Assembly: GCA_045538875.1 (NCBI GenBank)
Contig: JAZQEG010000016.1
Span: forward strand, 1 to 24,185
Reading direction: 5' to 3'
DNA length: 24,185 bases
From: RGIG4708 sp045538875
GTDB taxonomy: Bacteria; Bacillota; Clostridia; UMGS1810
The notes under the pieces are model-generated. The model worked only from the letters and a program-made list of their open reading frames with translations. It was not told the origin of the DNA and made no database searches. Of the stretch, positions 8,115 through 15,365 are shown piece by piece. Each line of letters opens with the position of its first letter. Positions within the stretch are counted from its first letter, which is position 1. The translations under genes and the position numbers were made by a program.

Positions 8115-10103
8115 ATGGCAAAATCTAAGAATAATGAATATTCAAACGAGAGTATAACCCAACTTAAAGGTGCCGACAGGGTGCGAAAAAGGCCATCGGT
8201 TATATTTGGCTCAGACGGGCTTGAGGGTTGCCAGCACGCAGTGTTTGAAATACTCTCAAACTCAATAGACGAAGCAAGAGAAGGTCACGGCAGCATAATA
8301 GAAGTTACAAAATTTTTGGACAACTCCATTGAGGTGCTTGACTATGGCCGAGGCATACCTGTTGATTACAACGCAGTAGAGGACCGCTACAACTGGGAGC
8401 TGGTATTTTGCGAAATGTATGCAGGCGGCAAATATAACACCAACGACGGCGAAAACTATGAATTTAGCCTTGGACTCAATGGGCTTGGTGCATGTGCAAC
8501 TCAGTACGCATCGGAATATATGGATGTAACTGTGTGCCGTGATGGTTTTAAATATGAGCTGCACTTTGAACGAGGCGAAAATATTGGCGGACTTACAAAA
8601 ACCGAATTCCGCCACAGACACACTATGACCAAAATAAAGTGGCGCCCCGACCTTGAAGTTTTTACAGATATAAGCATACCTGATGAGTACTTTCACACAG
8701 TGCTCAAAAAGCAGGCAATTGTTAACAAAGGCTTGCTGCTCAAATTCAAAAACGAGGTTGCAAAGGGTCAGTTTGAACAAACAGAGTATGTTTACGAAAA
8801 CGGCATTGTTGACTATGTTACCGAGGTTGCAGGCGATAGTGCAATGACCGAAGTAAAATATACAGAGTGTGAAAGACGCGGCCGTGACAGAGAGGACAAG
8901 CCCGATTATAATGTAAAACTCTCGGTTGCATTTTGCTTTTCAAACAAAGTTAATATGCTTGAATACTACCACAACTCAAGTTTTTTGGAGCACGGCGGCT
9001 CTCCCGACAAGGCTGTTACAAACGCTTTTGTGTATGCAATAGACAAATATCTTAAATCAAACAACAAATATACCAAAAATGAGTCTAAAATAAACTTTAA
9101 TGATGTAAAAGACTGCCTTATACTTGTATCTAACTCCCTTTCGGGCCTGACAAGCTACGAAAATCAGACCAAAAAGGCAATAAACAATAAGTTTATACAA
9201 GAAGCTATGACAGAATTTTTGCGTCATGAGCTTGAAGTGTATTTTATAGAAAATAAAATTGAGGCAGAAAAGATTTCGGCTCAGGTGCTTGTAAACAAAC
9301 GCAGCCGTGAGCATGCCGAAAAAGCAAGAGTAAACATTGCAAAAAAACTCAGCAGCAACATAGACATTAACAATCGCGTGCAAAAGTTTGTAGACTGCCG
9401 TACAAAAGATGTAAGCAAAAGAGAGGTTTACATTGTTGAGGGTGACTCAGCACTTGGTTCGTGTAAGCTTGGCAGAGATTCGGAATTTCAGGCAATAATG
9501 CCTGTAAGAGGTAAAATTTTAAACTGCCTTAAGGCAGATTATGACAAAATATTTAAAAGTGAAATTATTACCGACCTTTTGAGAGTGCTTGGATGCGGTG
9601 TTGAAATCAACTCAAAGCACAACAAAAACATTTCGCTTTTTGATATTAACAATTTGAGATGGGACAAAATTATTATATGTACTGATGCTGACGTTGATGG
9701 ATTTCAGATTCGTACTCTTATTTTGGCAATGCTGTACCGCCTTGTACCCACCCTTATTGACAAGGGCAAGGTGTATATAGCAGAATCGCCGCTTTTTGAA
9801 ATAACAAGCAAAAACAAAACATACTTTGCATACAACGAAAAAGAAAAATCGGATATTTTAAGCAAAATAGGCAACGAAAAATGCACTGTTCAGCGCTCCA
9901 AAGGTCTTGGCGAAAACGACCCAGATATGATGTGGCAAACCACTATGAACCCCCAAACAAGACGACTTATAAAAATTAACTCCGAAGATGTTGAAAAAAC
10001 AGCTGTTGTGTTTGACCTGTTGCTTGGTGACGAGCTAAATGCACGAAAAGAATATATTGCCGAAAACGGGCATCTGTATTTAGAGATGCTTGACTTAAGC
10101 TAA
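8115..10103 (+). CDS. Divergent type IIA DNA topoisomerase, subunit B (ParE/GyrB-like)
   Basis: 662 residues. The ATPase and TOPRIM subunit of a type IIA topoisomerase, working with the product of the next gene. The GHKL ATPase domain (about 1-225) has RVRKRPSV, Glu45 and Asn49 in EILSNSIDEA, and DYGRGIPVD. The usual GGLHGVG lid loop is replaced by LGLNGLG. The transducer QTK loop is present (about 351-353). The TOPRIM domain has VEGDSALGSCKLGRD (Glu442), MPVRGKILN, and the metal-binding DADVD (Asp524, Asp526). GLGENDPDMMWQTTMNP near the C terminus matches the family. Catalytic residues are intact, so activity is expected. The length fits ParE or a short GyrB; a Topo IV-like decatenase role is more likely than gyrase because of the partner's C terminus. 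AGAGGTG precedes ATG 8115. Confidence 0.92.
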   Translation: MAKSKNNEYSNESITQLKGADRVRKRPSVIFGSDGLEGCQHAVFEILSNSIDEAREGHGSIIEVTKFLDNSIEVLDYGRGIPVDYNAVEDRYNWELVFCEMYAGGKYNTNDGENYEFSLGLNGLGACATQYASEYMDVTVCRDGFKYELHFERGENIGGLTKTEFRHRHTMTKIKWRPDLEVFTDISIPDEYFHTVLKKQAIVNKGLLLKFKNEVAKGQFEQTEYVYENGIVDYVTEVAGDSAMTEVKYTECERRGRDREDKPDYNVKLSVAFCFSNKVNMLEYYHNSSFLEHGGSPDKAVTNAFVYAIDKYLKSNNKYTKNESKINFNDVKDCLILVSNSLSGLTSYENQTKKAINNKFIQEAMTEFLRHELEVYFIENKIEAEKISAQVLVNKRSREHAEKARVNIAKKLSSNIDINNRVQKFVDCRTKDVSKREVYIVEGDSALGSCKLGRDSEFQAIMPVRGKILNCLKADYDKIFKSEIITDLLRVLGCGVEINSKHNKNISLFDINNLRWDKIIICTDADVDGFQIRTLILAMLYRLVPTLIDKGKVYIAESPLFEITSKNKTYFAYNEKEKSDILSKIGNEKCTVQRSKGLGENDPDMMWQTTMNPQTRRLIKINSEDVEKTAVVFDLLLGDELNARKEYIAENGHLYLEMLDLS

Positions 10104-10119
10104 AGGGAGGTGCGAAAAT

Positions 10120-12291
10120 ATGTTTTATGAAGATAAGCTTATAACAGATACACTCAAAGAAAACTATATGCCTTATGCAATGAGTGTTATTATTTCGCGT
10201 GCAATCCCCGAAATTGACGGTTTTAAGCCATCGCACCGCAAATTACTTTACACAATGTACAAAATGAACCTTATAAACGGCAATCGTACCAAATCGTCAA
10301 ATGTTGTTGGCCAGACAATGAAGCTCAATCCTCACGGCGATATGGCAATTTACGAAACAATGGTACGACTTACAAAAAGCAACGAATCGCTGCTGCACCC
10401 TTTTGTAGACTCAAAGGGTAACTTTGCAAAGCATTATTCACGCGATATGGCTTTTGCTGCACCCCGATACACCGAGGTTAAGCTTGAGGGAATATGCAAA
10501 GAGCTTTTTGGTGATATAGACAAAAACACCGTAGATTTTACCGACAACTATGACGGCACTATGAAAGAGCCAGTGCTACTGCCTGTATCATTCCCTAACA
10601 TTCTTGTTAACCCAAACGAGGGTATTGCTGTTGGTATGGCAAGCAAAATTTGCTCATTTAACCTTAAAGAAGTGTGCGAAACTACTATTGCATATCTAAA
10701 AAATGAAAAGTGCGACATTACCAAAACTCTGCTTGCACCCGACTTTACAACAGGCGGTGAGCTTTTGTATGACGAACAAGCAATTAAGCAGATTTACGAA
10801 ACGGGCAGAGGCTCGGTAAAGGTGCGCAGCAAATACAAATTTGACAAAAAGAATGGATACATTGAAATATATGAAATCCCGTATTCCACCACATCTGAAG
10901 CAATTATTGACAAAATAATTGAACTTATCAAGCTTGGAAAAATTAAAGAAATTAACGACCTTCGTGATGAAACTGACCTTAGCGGCCTTAAAATTACGCT
11001 TGATGTTAAAAAGAGCTGTGATGCAGACACCCTTATGAAAAAGCTGTTTAAAATGACTCCCCTTGAGGATTCGTTTAGCTGCAACTTTAACATACTTGAT
11101 GGAACAACACCAAAAGTTATGGGTATTAAGGAAATACTTTACAACTGGACCGAATTCCGCAAAAAATGCATTGTGCGCAAAATCAAGTTTGATATTAACA
11201 AGCTTACCCACAAGCTACATTTGCTTGAAGGCCTAAAAAAAATACTGCTTGATATAGACAAGGCAATAAAAATTATACGCAACACCGAAAAAGATGACGA
11301 TGTTGTACCAAACCTTATGAAAGGCTTTGACATTGACGAAATTCAGGCAAATTACATTGCCGAAATCAAATTGCGCAGCCTCAACAAAGAATACATTATT
11401 AACAGAATTAACGAAATTGACAGCCTTAACAATGAAATTGACCGCCTTGACAGCATACTTAAGGATGAAAAAGAGGTTAAAAAGGTGATTATAGGCGAGC
11501 TTAAGGAAATATCTAAAAAATACGGCAAGGAAAGACTTACCCAAATTGTTTACGACCACATTGACGAAAATGTAAGCCTTGATCCCGACATTGATGATTA
11601 CAACCTAAAAATCCTGTTTTCACGCGACAATTACCTCAAAAAGATATCTCATGTGTCGCTCCGTTCAAGCGGTGAGCAAAAGGTTAAAGACGGTGACGAA
11701 ATTATATGCGAATATGACACAACAAACAAAACAGATTTGCTGCTGTTTTCGGACAGATGCAACTGCTACAAAATTAAAACATATGATGTGCCTCAATGCA
11801 AAGCAAGTGAATGGGGCCAGTTTGTACCAAACATTTGCGAAATGGAGCAGGATGAGCGCATTGTGTTTGTAGTGCCTACAAGCAATTATGAGGGCGATTT
11901 GCTGTTTATGTTTGACAACGGCAAAGCCGCAAAAGTATCGCTTAAAGCGTACGAAACCAAAACAAACCGCAAAAAGCTTATAAATGCATACACCGACAAG
12001 CTCAACCTTGTAGGAATTAAATTTTTACCTCAGGATGAAGATATGGTTGTGTACAGCTCTGTTGACAAAATTTTGATTTTCAACACCTCTAATATGCAAA
12101 CAAAAACAACCAAAAACACTCAGGGTGTTGCAGTTATGAATATGAAAAAGAAAAGTACAATAACTAAAATTGAATTTTTAAAAGATGTGGAATTTAAAAA
12201 TCCTGATTATTACCGAGCAAAAAATATTCCTGCAACAGGTTATTACTTAAAAGATGATGATAACCCAAATGAGCAGATAAGTTTGTTTTAA
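10120..12291 (+). CDS. Divergent type IIA DNA topoisomerase, subunit A (ParC/GyrA-like)
   Basis: 723 residues. The DNA-cleaving subunit that pairs with the upstream ParE-like protein. The winged-helix region holds YAMSVIISRAIPEIDGFKPS, NPHGDMAIYETMVRL and the active site AAPRYTE, with catalytic Tyr117 after Arg116. The intercalating-Ile region VNPNEGIAVGMASK is present. A long coiled-coil segment (about 340-480) leads to a reduced C-terminal domain (about 510-700) with only some pinwheel-like strands and no recognisable QRRGGKG GyrA box, which argues against supercoiling activity. At the quinolone-contact positions (E. coli GyrA Ser83, Asp87) it has Met75 and Glu79. Strong ribosome binding site GGGAGGTG, 16 bases after the subunit B stop. 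Last gene of the operon; a bidirectional hairpin follows. Confidence 0.92.
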   Translation: MFYEDKLITDTLKENYMPYAMSVIISRAIPEIDGFKPSHRKLLYTMYKMNLINGNRTKSSNVVGQTMKLNPHGDMAIYETMVRLTKSNESLLHPFVDSKGNFAKHYSRDMAFAAPRYTEVKLEGICKELFGDIDKNTVDFTDNYDGTMKEPVLLPVSFPNILVNPNEGIAVGMASKICSFNLKEVCETTIAYLKNEKCDITKTLLAPDFTTGGELLYDEQAIKQIYETGRGSVKVRSKYKFDKKNGYIEIYEIPYSTTSEAIIDKIIELIKLGKIKEINDLRDETDLSGLKITLDVKKSCDADTLMKKLFKMTPLEDSFSCNFNILDGTTPKVMGIKEILYNWTEFRKKCIVRKIKFDINKLTHKLHLLEGLKKILLDIDKAIKIIRNTEKDDDVVPNLMKGFDIDEIQANYIAEIKLRSLNKEYIINRINEIDSLNNEIDRLDSILKDEKEVKKVIIGELKEISKKYGKERLTQIVYDHIDENVSLDPDIDDYNLKILFSRDNYLKKISHVSLRSSGEQKVKDGDEIICEYDTTNKTDLLLFSDRCNCYKIKTYDVPQCKASEWGQFVPNICEMEQDERIVFVVPTSNYEGDLLFMFDNGKAAKVSLKAYETKTNRKKLINAYTDKLNLVGIKFLPQDEDMVVYSSVDKILIFNTSNMQTKTTKNTQGVAVMNMKKKSTITKIEFLKDVEFKNPDYYRAKNIPATGYYLKDDDNPNEQISLF

Positions 12292-12292
12292 C

Positions 12293-12332
12293 AAAAAAGC
12301 GTCAACTCAAATTTTTGAGCTGACGCTTTTTT
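12293..12332. terminator. Bidirectional hairpin terminator
   Basis: GCGTCA-A-CTCAA pairs with TTGAG-C-TGACGC around an A/T loop, with A6 before and T6 after the stem. It works for the rightward topoisomerase operon and, on the other strand, for the leftward ECF S component gene whose stop codon overlaps its edge at 12331. Confidence 0.9.
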
Positions 12333-12813
12333 ATTTACTTAATATTTTACCTGCAAATTTGTTTAAAATAAGCCCAAGTACAATACCAACAACAGCCTGA
12401 ACACAGTTACCTGGAACTGTTGCAATTGCAGCGGTTAATGTTTCGCCAAATATAACCATCCCATACAAAAGATAACCTGATATCATAATGGCTTCCGCAA
12501 TTATTGAAGAGCCAATTGCAGAAATTTTGCTTGGCTTTTTATTATATATAATCCCGCAAACTGCAGCCATAGCAAACTTAATTACAAAGGTTGCAGGGGC
12601 ATACACAGGGTATGTAATAATATCAGCTATACAACTGCCGATACCTGCTGCAAATCCGCCATACAACGGGCCTAAAACAAACCCCGAAAAGAGTACAAAT
12701 GCATCGCCCATATTTACATAGCCTGCAAGGGGTGCAGGAATTTGGATAACCATTGTTGCAATTGCGATAGTAGCCGCAAGCATTGCCGCTTTTACCATCA
12801 ATTTAATATTCAT
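12331..12813 (-). CDS. ECF transporter S component, substrate unknown
   Basis: 160 residues, nearly all hydrophobic, with about five or six membrane segments. S components are the substrate-binding membrane subunits of energy-coupling-factor importers for vitamins and related micronutrients. The segment GYVNMGDAFVLFSGFVLGP, followed by GGFAAGIGSCIADI, matches the riboflavin/HMP-type S component group (ECF-ribofla_trS family). No EcfA or EcfT genes are nearby, so it would share a module encoded elsewhere (group II arrangement; inference). No riboswitch-like structure is seen in its short leader. GGAGATGG lies before the ATG. The gene follows the AMP ligase on the same strand with an 82-base gap holding its own promoter. 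Confidence 0.85.
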   Translation of the reverse strand: MNIKLMVKAAMLAATIAIATMVIQIPAPLAGYVNMGDAFVLFSGFVLGPLYGGFAAGIGSCIADIITYPVYAPATFVIKFAMAAVCGIIYNKKPSKISAIGSSIIAEAIMISGYLLYGMVIFGETLTAAIATVPGNCVQAVVGIVLGLILNKFAGKILSK

Positions 12814-12846
12814 TTTACCATCTCCACATTATACATTATAGTACTA

Positions 12847-12875
12847 ATTGTAGCGCTTTTAAGATGATTTTTCAA
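12847..12875 (-). promoter_or_regulatory. Promoter for the ECF S component gene
   Basis: On the minus strand, TTGAAA (12875-12870), a 17-bp spacer and TACAAT (12852-12847). A second possible -10, TATAAT at 12840-12835, lies just downstream with a weak TTAAAA 16 bp before it. The gene may also be read through from the upstream ligase. Confidence 0.6.
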
Positions 12876-12895
12876 TATATAATTTCAACAAAATT

Positions 12896-14554
12896 TTACA
12901 CAGGCTGCTGCTCTTTTTTTATTTTTTGTATACTTGGTATTCTTTTGATTTTTGCGGTAGAGGTTTTTATCATCGGTGTGGTTGATGCGTATATTGTTTT
13001 GATTCTTTTGTACGAAACAAGGTTTTGGTTAACAGCTTGAATATGATTTTTTATCATTTGCTCTACATTTTGTTTTGTGTTGCCACGCAACAAATTTTCG
13101 TCATACACAATGTTTACGGCAAGTGTATCAGGTTGGTCCTCAAACACAAGACACTCACTCACAATCTCACAGTTGCCAATAACCTGCTCCAATTCATTTG
13201 GGAATACATTTTTACCATTTGAAAGTACAATTACATCTTTTTTTCGGCCTGTTATAAATATAACACCGTCACCGTCAATATAACCCATATCACCTGTGTA
13301 AAACCAGCCATCGCGGAGCACTTCATTTGTAAGTTCAGGTTCATTCCAATACCCAAGCATTACATTGTCGCCTTTTACCTTAATTTCGCCCACACCTTCG
13401 TCGTTGGGACTTTCAATTTTAACCTCAACGCTTGGCATAGGTATGCCTATAGAGCCGTATTTAATAATTTTATCAGTTTCGGCTGATACAACGGGTGAGG
13501 TTTCGGATAGTCCATACCCTTGCACCGTGAGTATGCCTATATCGTTAAACCACTCTGCAAGGTCTGCCCTGAGTGCCGCACCACCGCTTATTATAAATCT
13601 CAAATTTCCGCCAAGCTCTGTGTGGATAGACGAAAACATTTTTTTGCGGATGTCAATGCCAAACTTGCAAAGGAGCTTTGTAAGTTTTAGCCCAAAGCTG
13701 AGTACCTTTTGTTTGCCCTGTTTTTTGACAGTGCGGTCAATTTGCCTGTAAACCGCTTCAAGAATAAGAGGTACAACAACCAAAACAGACACCTTGTATT
13801 CCTTGAGGGCTTTTGCAACACGCAAGCCTTCACAAAATACATTCATCATACCAAGGCGCAAAAACAAAGCAGTTGCAACCATTCCAAAAACATGGTGCAT
13901 CGGCAAAAGCGCAAGATTTACATCCTCCTCGTAAAACTTTTCGGCTATGCTAAGGTCATTTATGTTACACGCAACATTATACTGCGAAAGCATAACTGCT
14001 TTTGACTGAGAGGTTGTGCCAGATGTAAAAAGCAAAATTGCAAGCTCATTTGGACAAATTTTAACATCATCATAATGTCTATTGCCCTGTGCAATAAGAA
14101 TGTTGCCCTCCGATATTACAGAATACATATCGTCTTTCATACAAACTGTGTATGGTGCTTTGCCGTAAGATTTAATATCTTCCTCAAAATCTGAGCCGTA
14201 AACTATGCAATCGGGCTCGGCTCTTTGGAGCAAGCCGTGAAGCTCATCTTTTGGCAAATTTTTGTCAAGAGGAACAAAAATGCAACCTGCCGAAAGGCTC
14301 GAAAGGTATCCAAGCACCCACTCGTAGCGGTTTTCGCCAACTACAACAACTCTTTTGCCATACAAATTTTTGGATAAAAGCCAGGTAGAAAATGCTTTTA
14401 TGTCTTTTCCCATTTGCTCATAAGTAATATCGTTGTATGATACCTTACCATCTGTTTTTTGTTTAATTCTAAAAGCAATGTTTCCTGCATTATGCTTTAC
14501 TGTGTAATCAACTATTTCTCTTATTGTTGCAAATTTTTTTGTCAAATCAATCAT
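12896..14554 (-). CDS. AMP-dependent acyl-CoA synthetase/ligase (long-chain type)
   Basis: 552 residues of the ANL adenylating superfamily, which makes an acyl-AMP from a carboxylic acid and ATP and normally passes the acyl group to CoA. Motifs: LLFTSGTTSQSKAVML (P-loop; the usual GxPKG is TSQSKA), GYGLSETSPVVS, GWFYTGDMGYIDGDG, GRKKDVIVLSNGKNVFP, and a C-terminal TSTAKIKR holding the catalytic lysine (usual TGK is TAK). No membrane segment or carrier-protein domain. Architecture suggests a fatty or other long-chain acyl substrate, but none can be assigned from sequence. Start ATG 14554 has GGAGGGA upstream. It is divergent from the DUF1836 regulator, and a palindrome covers its -10 box, so repression by that regulator or by a lipid-responsive one is plausible. 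Confidence 0.9.
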   Translation of the reverse strand: MIDLTKKFATIREIVDYTVKHNAGNIAFRIKQKTDGKVSYNDITYEQMGKDIKAFSTWLLSKNLYGKRVVVVGENRYEWVLGYLSSLSAGCIFVPLDKNLPKDELHGLLQRAEPDCIVYGSDFEEDIKSYGKAPYTVCMKDDMYSVISEGNILIAQGNRHYDDVKICPNELAILLFTSGTTSQSKAVMLSQYNVACNINDLSIAEKFYEEDVNLALLPMHHVFGMVATALFLRLGMMNVFCEGLRVAKALKEYKVSVLVVVPLILEAVYRQIDRTVKKQGKQKVLSFGLKLTKLLCKFGIDIRKKMFSSIHTELGGNLRFIISGGAALRADLAEWFNDIGILTVQGYGLSETSPVVSAETDKIIKYGSIGIPMPSVEVKIESPNDEGVGEIKVKGDNVMLGYWNEPELTNEVLRDGWFYTGDMGYIDGDGVIFITGRKKDVIVLSNGKNVFPNELEQVIGNCEIVSECLVFEDQPDTLAVNIVYDENLLRGNTKQNVEQMIKNHIQAVNQNLVSYKRIKTIYASTTPMIKTSTAKIKRIPSIQKIKKEQQPV

Positions 14555-14589
14555 TAATTATCCCTCCGAGCAATTACAAAAAGTACCAC

Positions 14590-14610
14590 ATCTAGTAATT
14601 AATACTAGAT
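14590..14610. promoter_or_regulatory. Palindromic operator between ligase and DUF1836 genes
   Basis: ATCTAGTA (14590-14597), spacer ATTAA, TACTAGAT (14603-14610): a perfect 8-bp inverted repeat. It covers the ligase -10 and presumed transcription start, the usual place for a repressor site. The regulator is not proven; the adjacent DUF1836 protein is the first candidate. Confidence 0.65.
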
Positions 14611-14635
14611 TACCACATATTTTATAATTTGTCAA
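14607..14635 (-). promoter_or_regulatory. Promoter of the acyl-CoA synthetase gene
   Basis: On the minus strand, TTGACA (14635-14630), a 17-bp spacer and TAATCT (14612-14607). The -10 box overlaps the 14590-14610 palindrome. Confidence 0.75.
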
Positions 14636-14654
14636 CCGTTTATGCTATTATTAC

Positions 14655-14683
14655 TTGTATTTTTTAAATTTATGTGCTATAAT
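14655..14683 (+). promoter_or_regulatory. Promoter of the DUF1836 gene, extended -10, flanked by inverted repeat
   Basis: TTGTAT (14655-14660), a 17-bp spacer and TATAAT (14678-14683) preceded by TGC (extended -10). A perfect 9-bp inverted repeat, ATTACTTGT at 14650-14658 and ACAAGTAAT at 14692-14700, brackets the promoter. Confidence 0.7.
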
Positions 14684-14713
14684 TAAGCAAAACAAGTAAT
14701 TGGATGTGATAAA

Positions 14714-15301
14714 ATGAAATACAACAGAGATTTGTTTGTAGAAGGTATAGAAAAGGTAACTGCTCATTTAAATGATAATCCCCTGCCTCTATGGGAAAAT
14801 TTACCTGAATTTGATTTGTATATGGATCAGGTTATTGTGCTTTTGGGGCAATACCTTAAGCTTTTTTCAACAGACGAAACAGATGACAAATTTATAACAG
14901 CATCTATGATTAACAACTATGTAAAGCTCAAAATTATGCCTGCACCTATTAAAAAGAAGTACAACAAAATTCATTTGGCATATTTAATTATCATATGCTC
15001 ACTCAAGCAAACACTTAGCATGGCCACTATTCAAAAGATTATTCCTTTTGACCTTGACGAGCAACAGGTAATTACCATATACAAAAACTTTGTAGAAAAC
15101 CAAAATAAAGTGCTAAAATTTACCATTTCACAAATTGACGATATTGCAAGACCAATTGCACACCAATCTGCCCAAAACCCTCACAGAATACACGACCTTG
15201 TACTACAGCTTGCTATGTTTTCAAACATCACAAAGCACTTAACAGAAAAGATGGTCAGGCTGCAGGAGCCCAAACAAACTGAACAACAAAATAATCAATA
15301 A
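14714..15301 (+). CDS. DUF1836 domain-containing putative regulator
   Basis: 195 residues. DUF1836 (YkrK-like) proteins are common in Firmicutes and look like transcription regulators with a MerR-like helix-turn-helix; their targets are mostly unknown. Here the domain spans about residues 20-145. The segment ITASMINNYVKLKIMPAPIK resembles the recognition helix and wing, and YNKIHLAYLIIICSLKQTLS the following hydrophobic helix. No membrane segment or signal peptide. The Gln/Asn-rich tail looks disordered. The gene is divergent from the acyl-CoA synthetase, and the 159-base gap carries both promoters plus inverted repeats, the classic layout of a local regulator and its target (inference). Ribosome binding site is weak (GGATGTG before ATG 14714). 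Confidence 0.85.
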   Translation: MKYNRDLFVEGIEKVTAHLNDNPLPLWENLPEFDLYMDQVIVLLGQYLKLFSTDETDDKFITASMINNYVKLKIMPAPIKKKYNKIHLAYLIIICSLKQTLSMATIQKIIPFDLDEQQVITIYKNFVENQNKVLKFTISQIDDIARPIAHQSAQNPHRIHDLVLQLAMFSNITKHLTEKMVRLQEPKQTEQQNNQ

Positions 15302-15306
15302 AAGTA

Positions 15307-15340
15307 CAGGAATCCGCATATAAAACGGATTCCTGTTTTT
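15307..15340. terminator. Hairpin terminator between DUF1836 and ptsI
   Basis: CAGGAATCCG (15307-15316) and CGGATTCCTG (15326-15335) form a perfect 10-bp stem with a 9-base loop and TTTTT on the plus strand, 5 bases after the DUF1836 stop. The convergent ptsI gene ends 26 bases further on and may use it in reverse with a weaker T tract. Confidence 0.88.
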
Positions 15341-15365
15341 ACATATTGTGCATGTTTAACAAAAT

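Noticed and set aside
8262..8780. 172-codon open frame on the minus strand inside the ParE-like gene
   Set aside because: It lies wholly over a well-conserved topoisomerase gene, its translation is low-complexity Phe/Cys/Ile-rich, and it has no ribosome binding site or known motif.
10696..11211. 171-codon open frame on the minus strand inside the ParC-like gene
   Set aside because: Antisense to a conserved gene, with skewed Phe/Lys/Asn composition and no domain; it reflects codon bias of the real gene.
12814..12895. Vitamin riboswitch before the ECF S component gene
   Set aside because: The leader after the predicted promoter is under 40 bases, too short for a thiamine, riboflavin or cobalamin aptamer.
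14590..14610. FapR box upstream of the acyl-CoA synthetase
   Set aside because: TAGTA..TACTA looks superficially like the FapR site, but the central bases and flanks differ, and no fapR or fatty-acid synthesis gene is present; kept as an unassigned operator.
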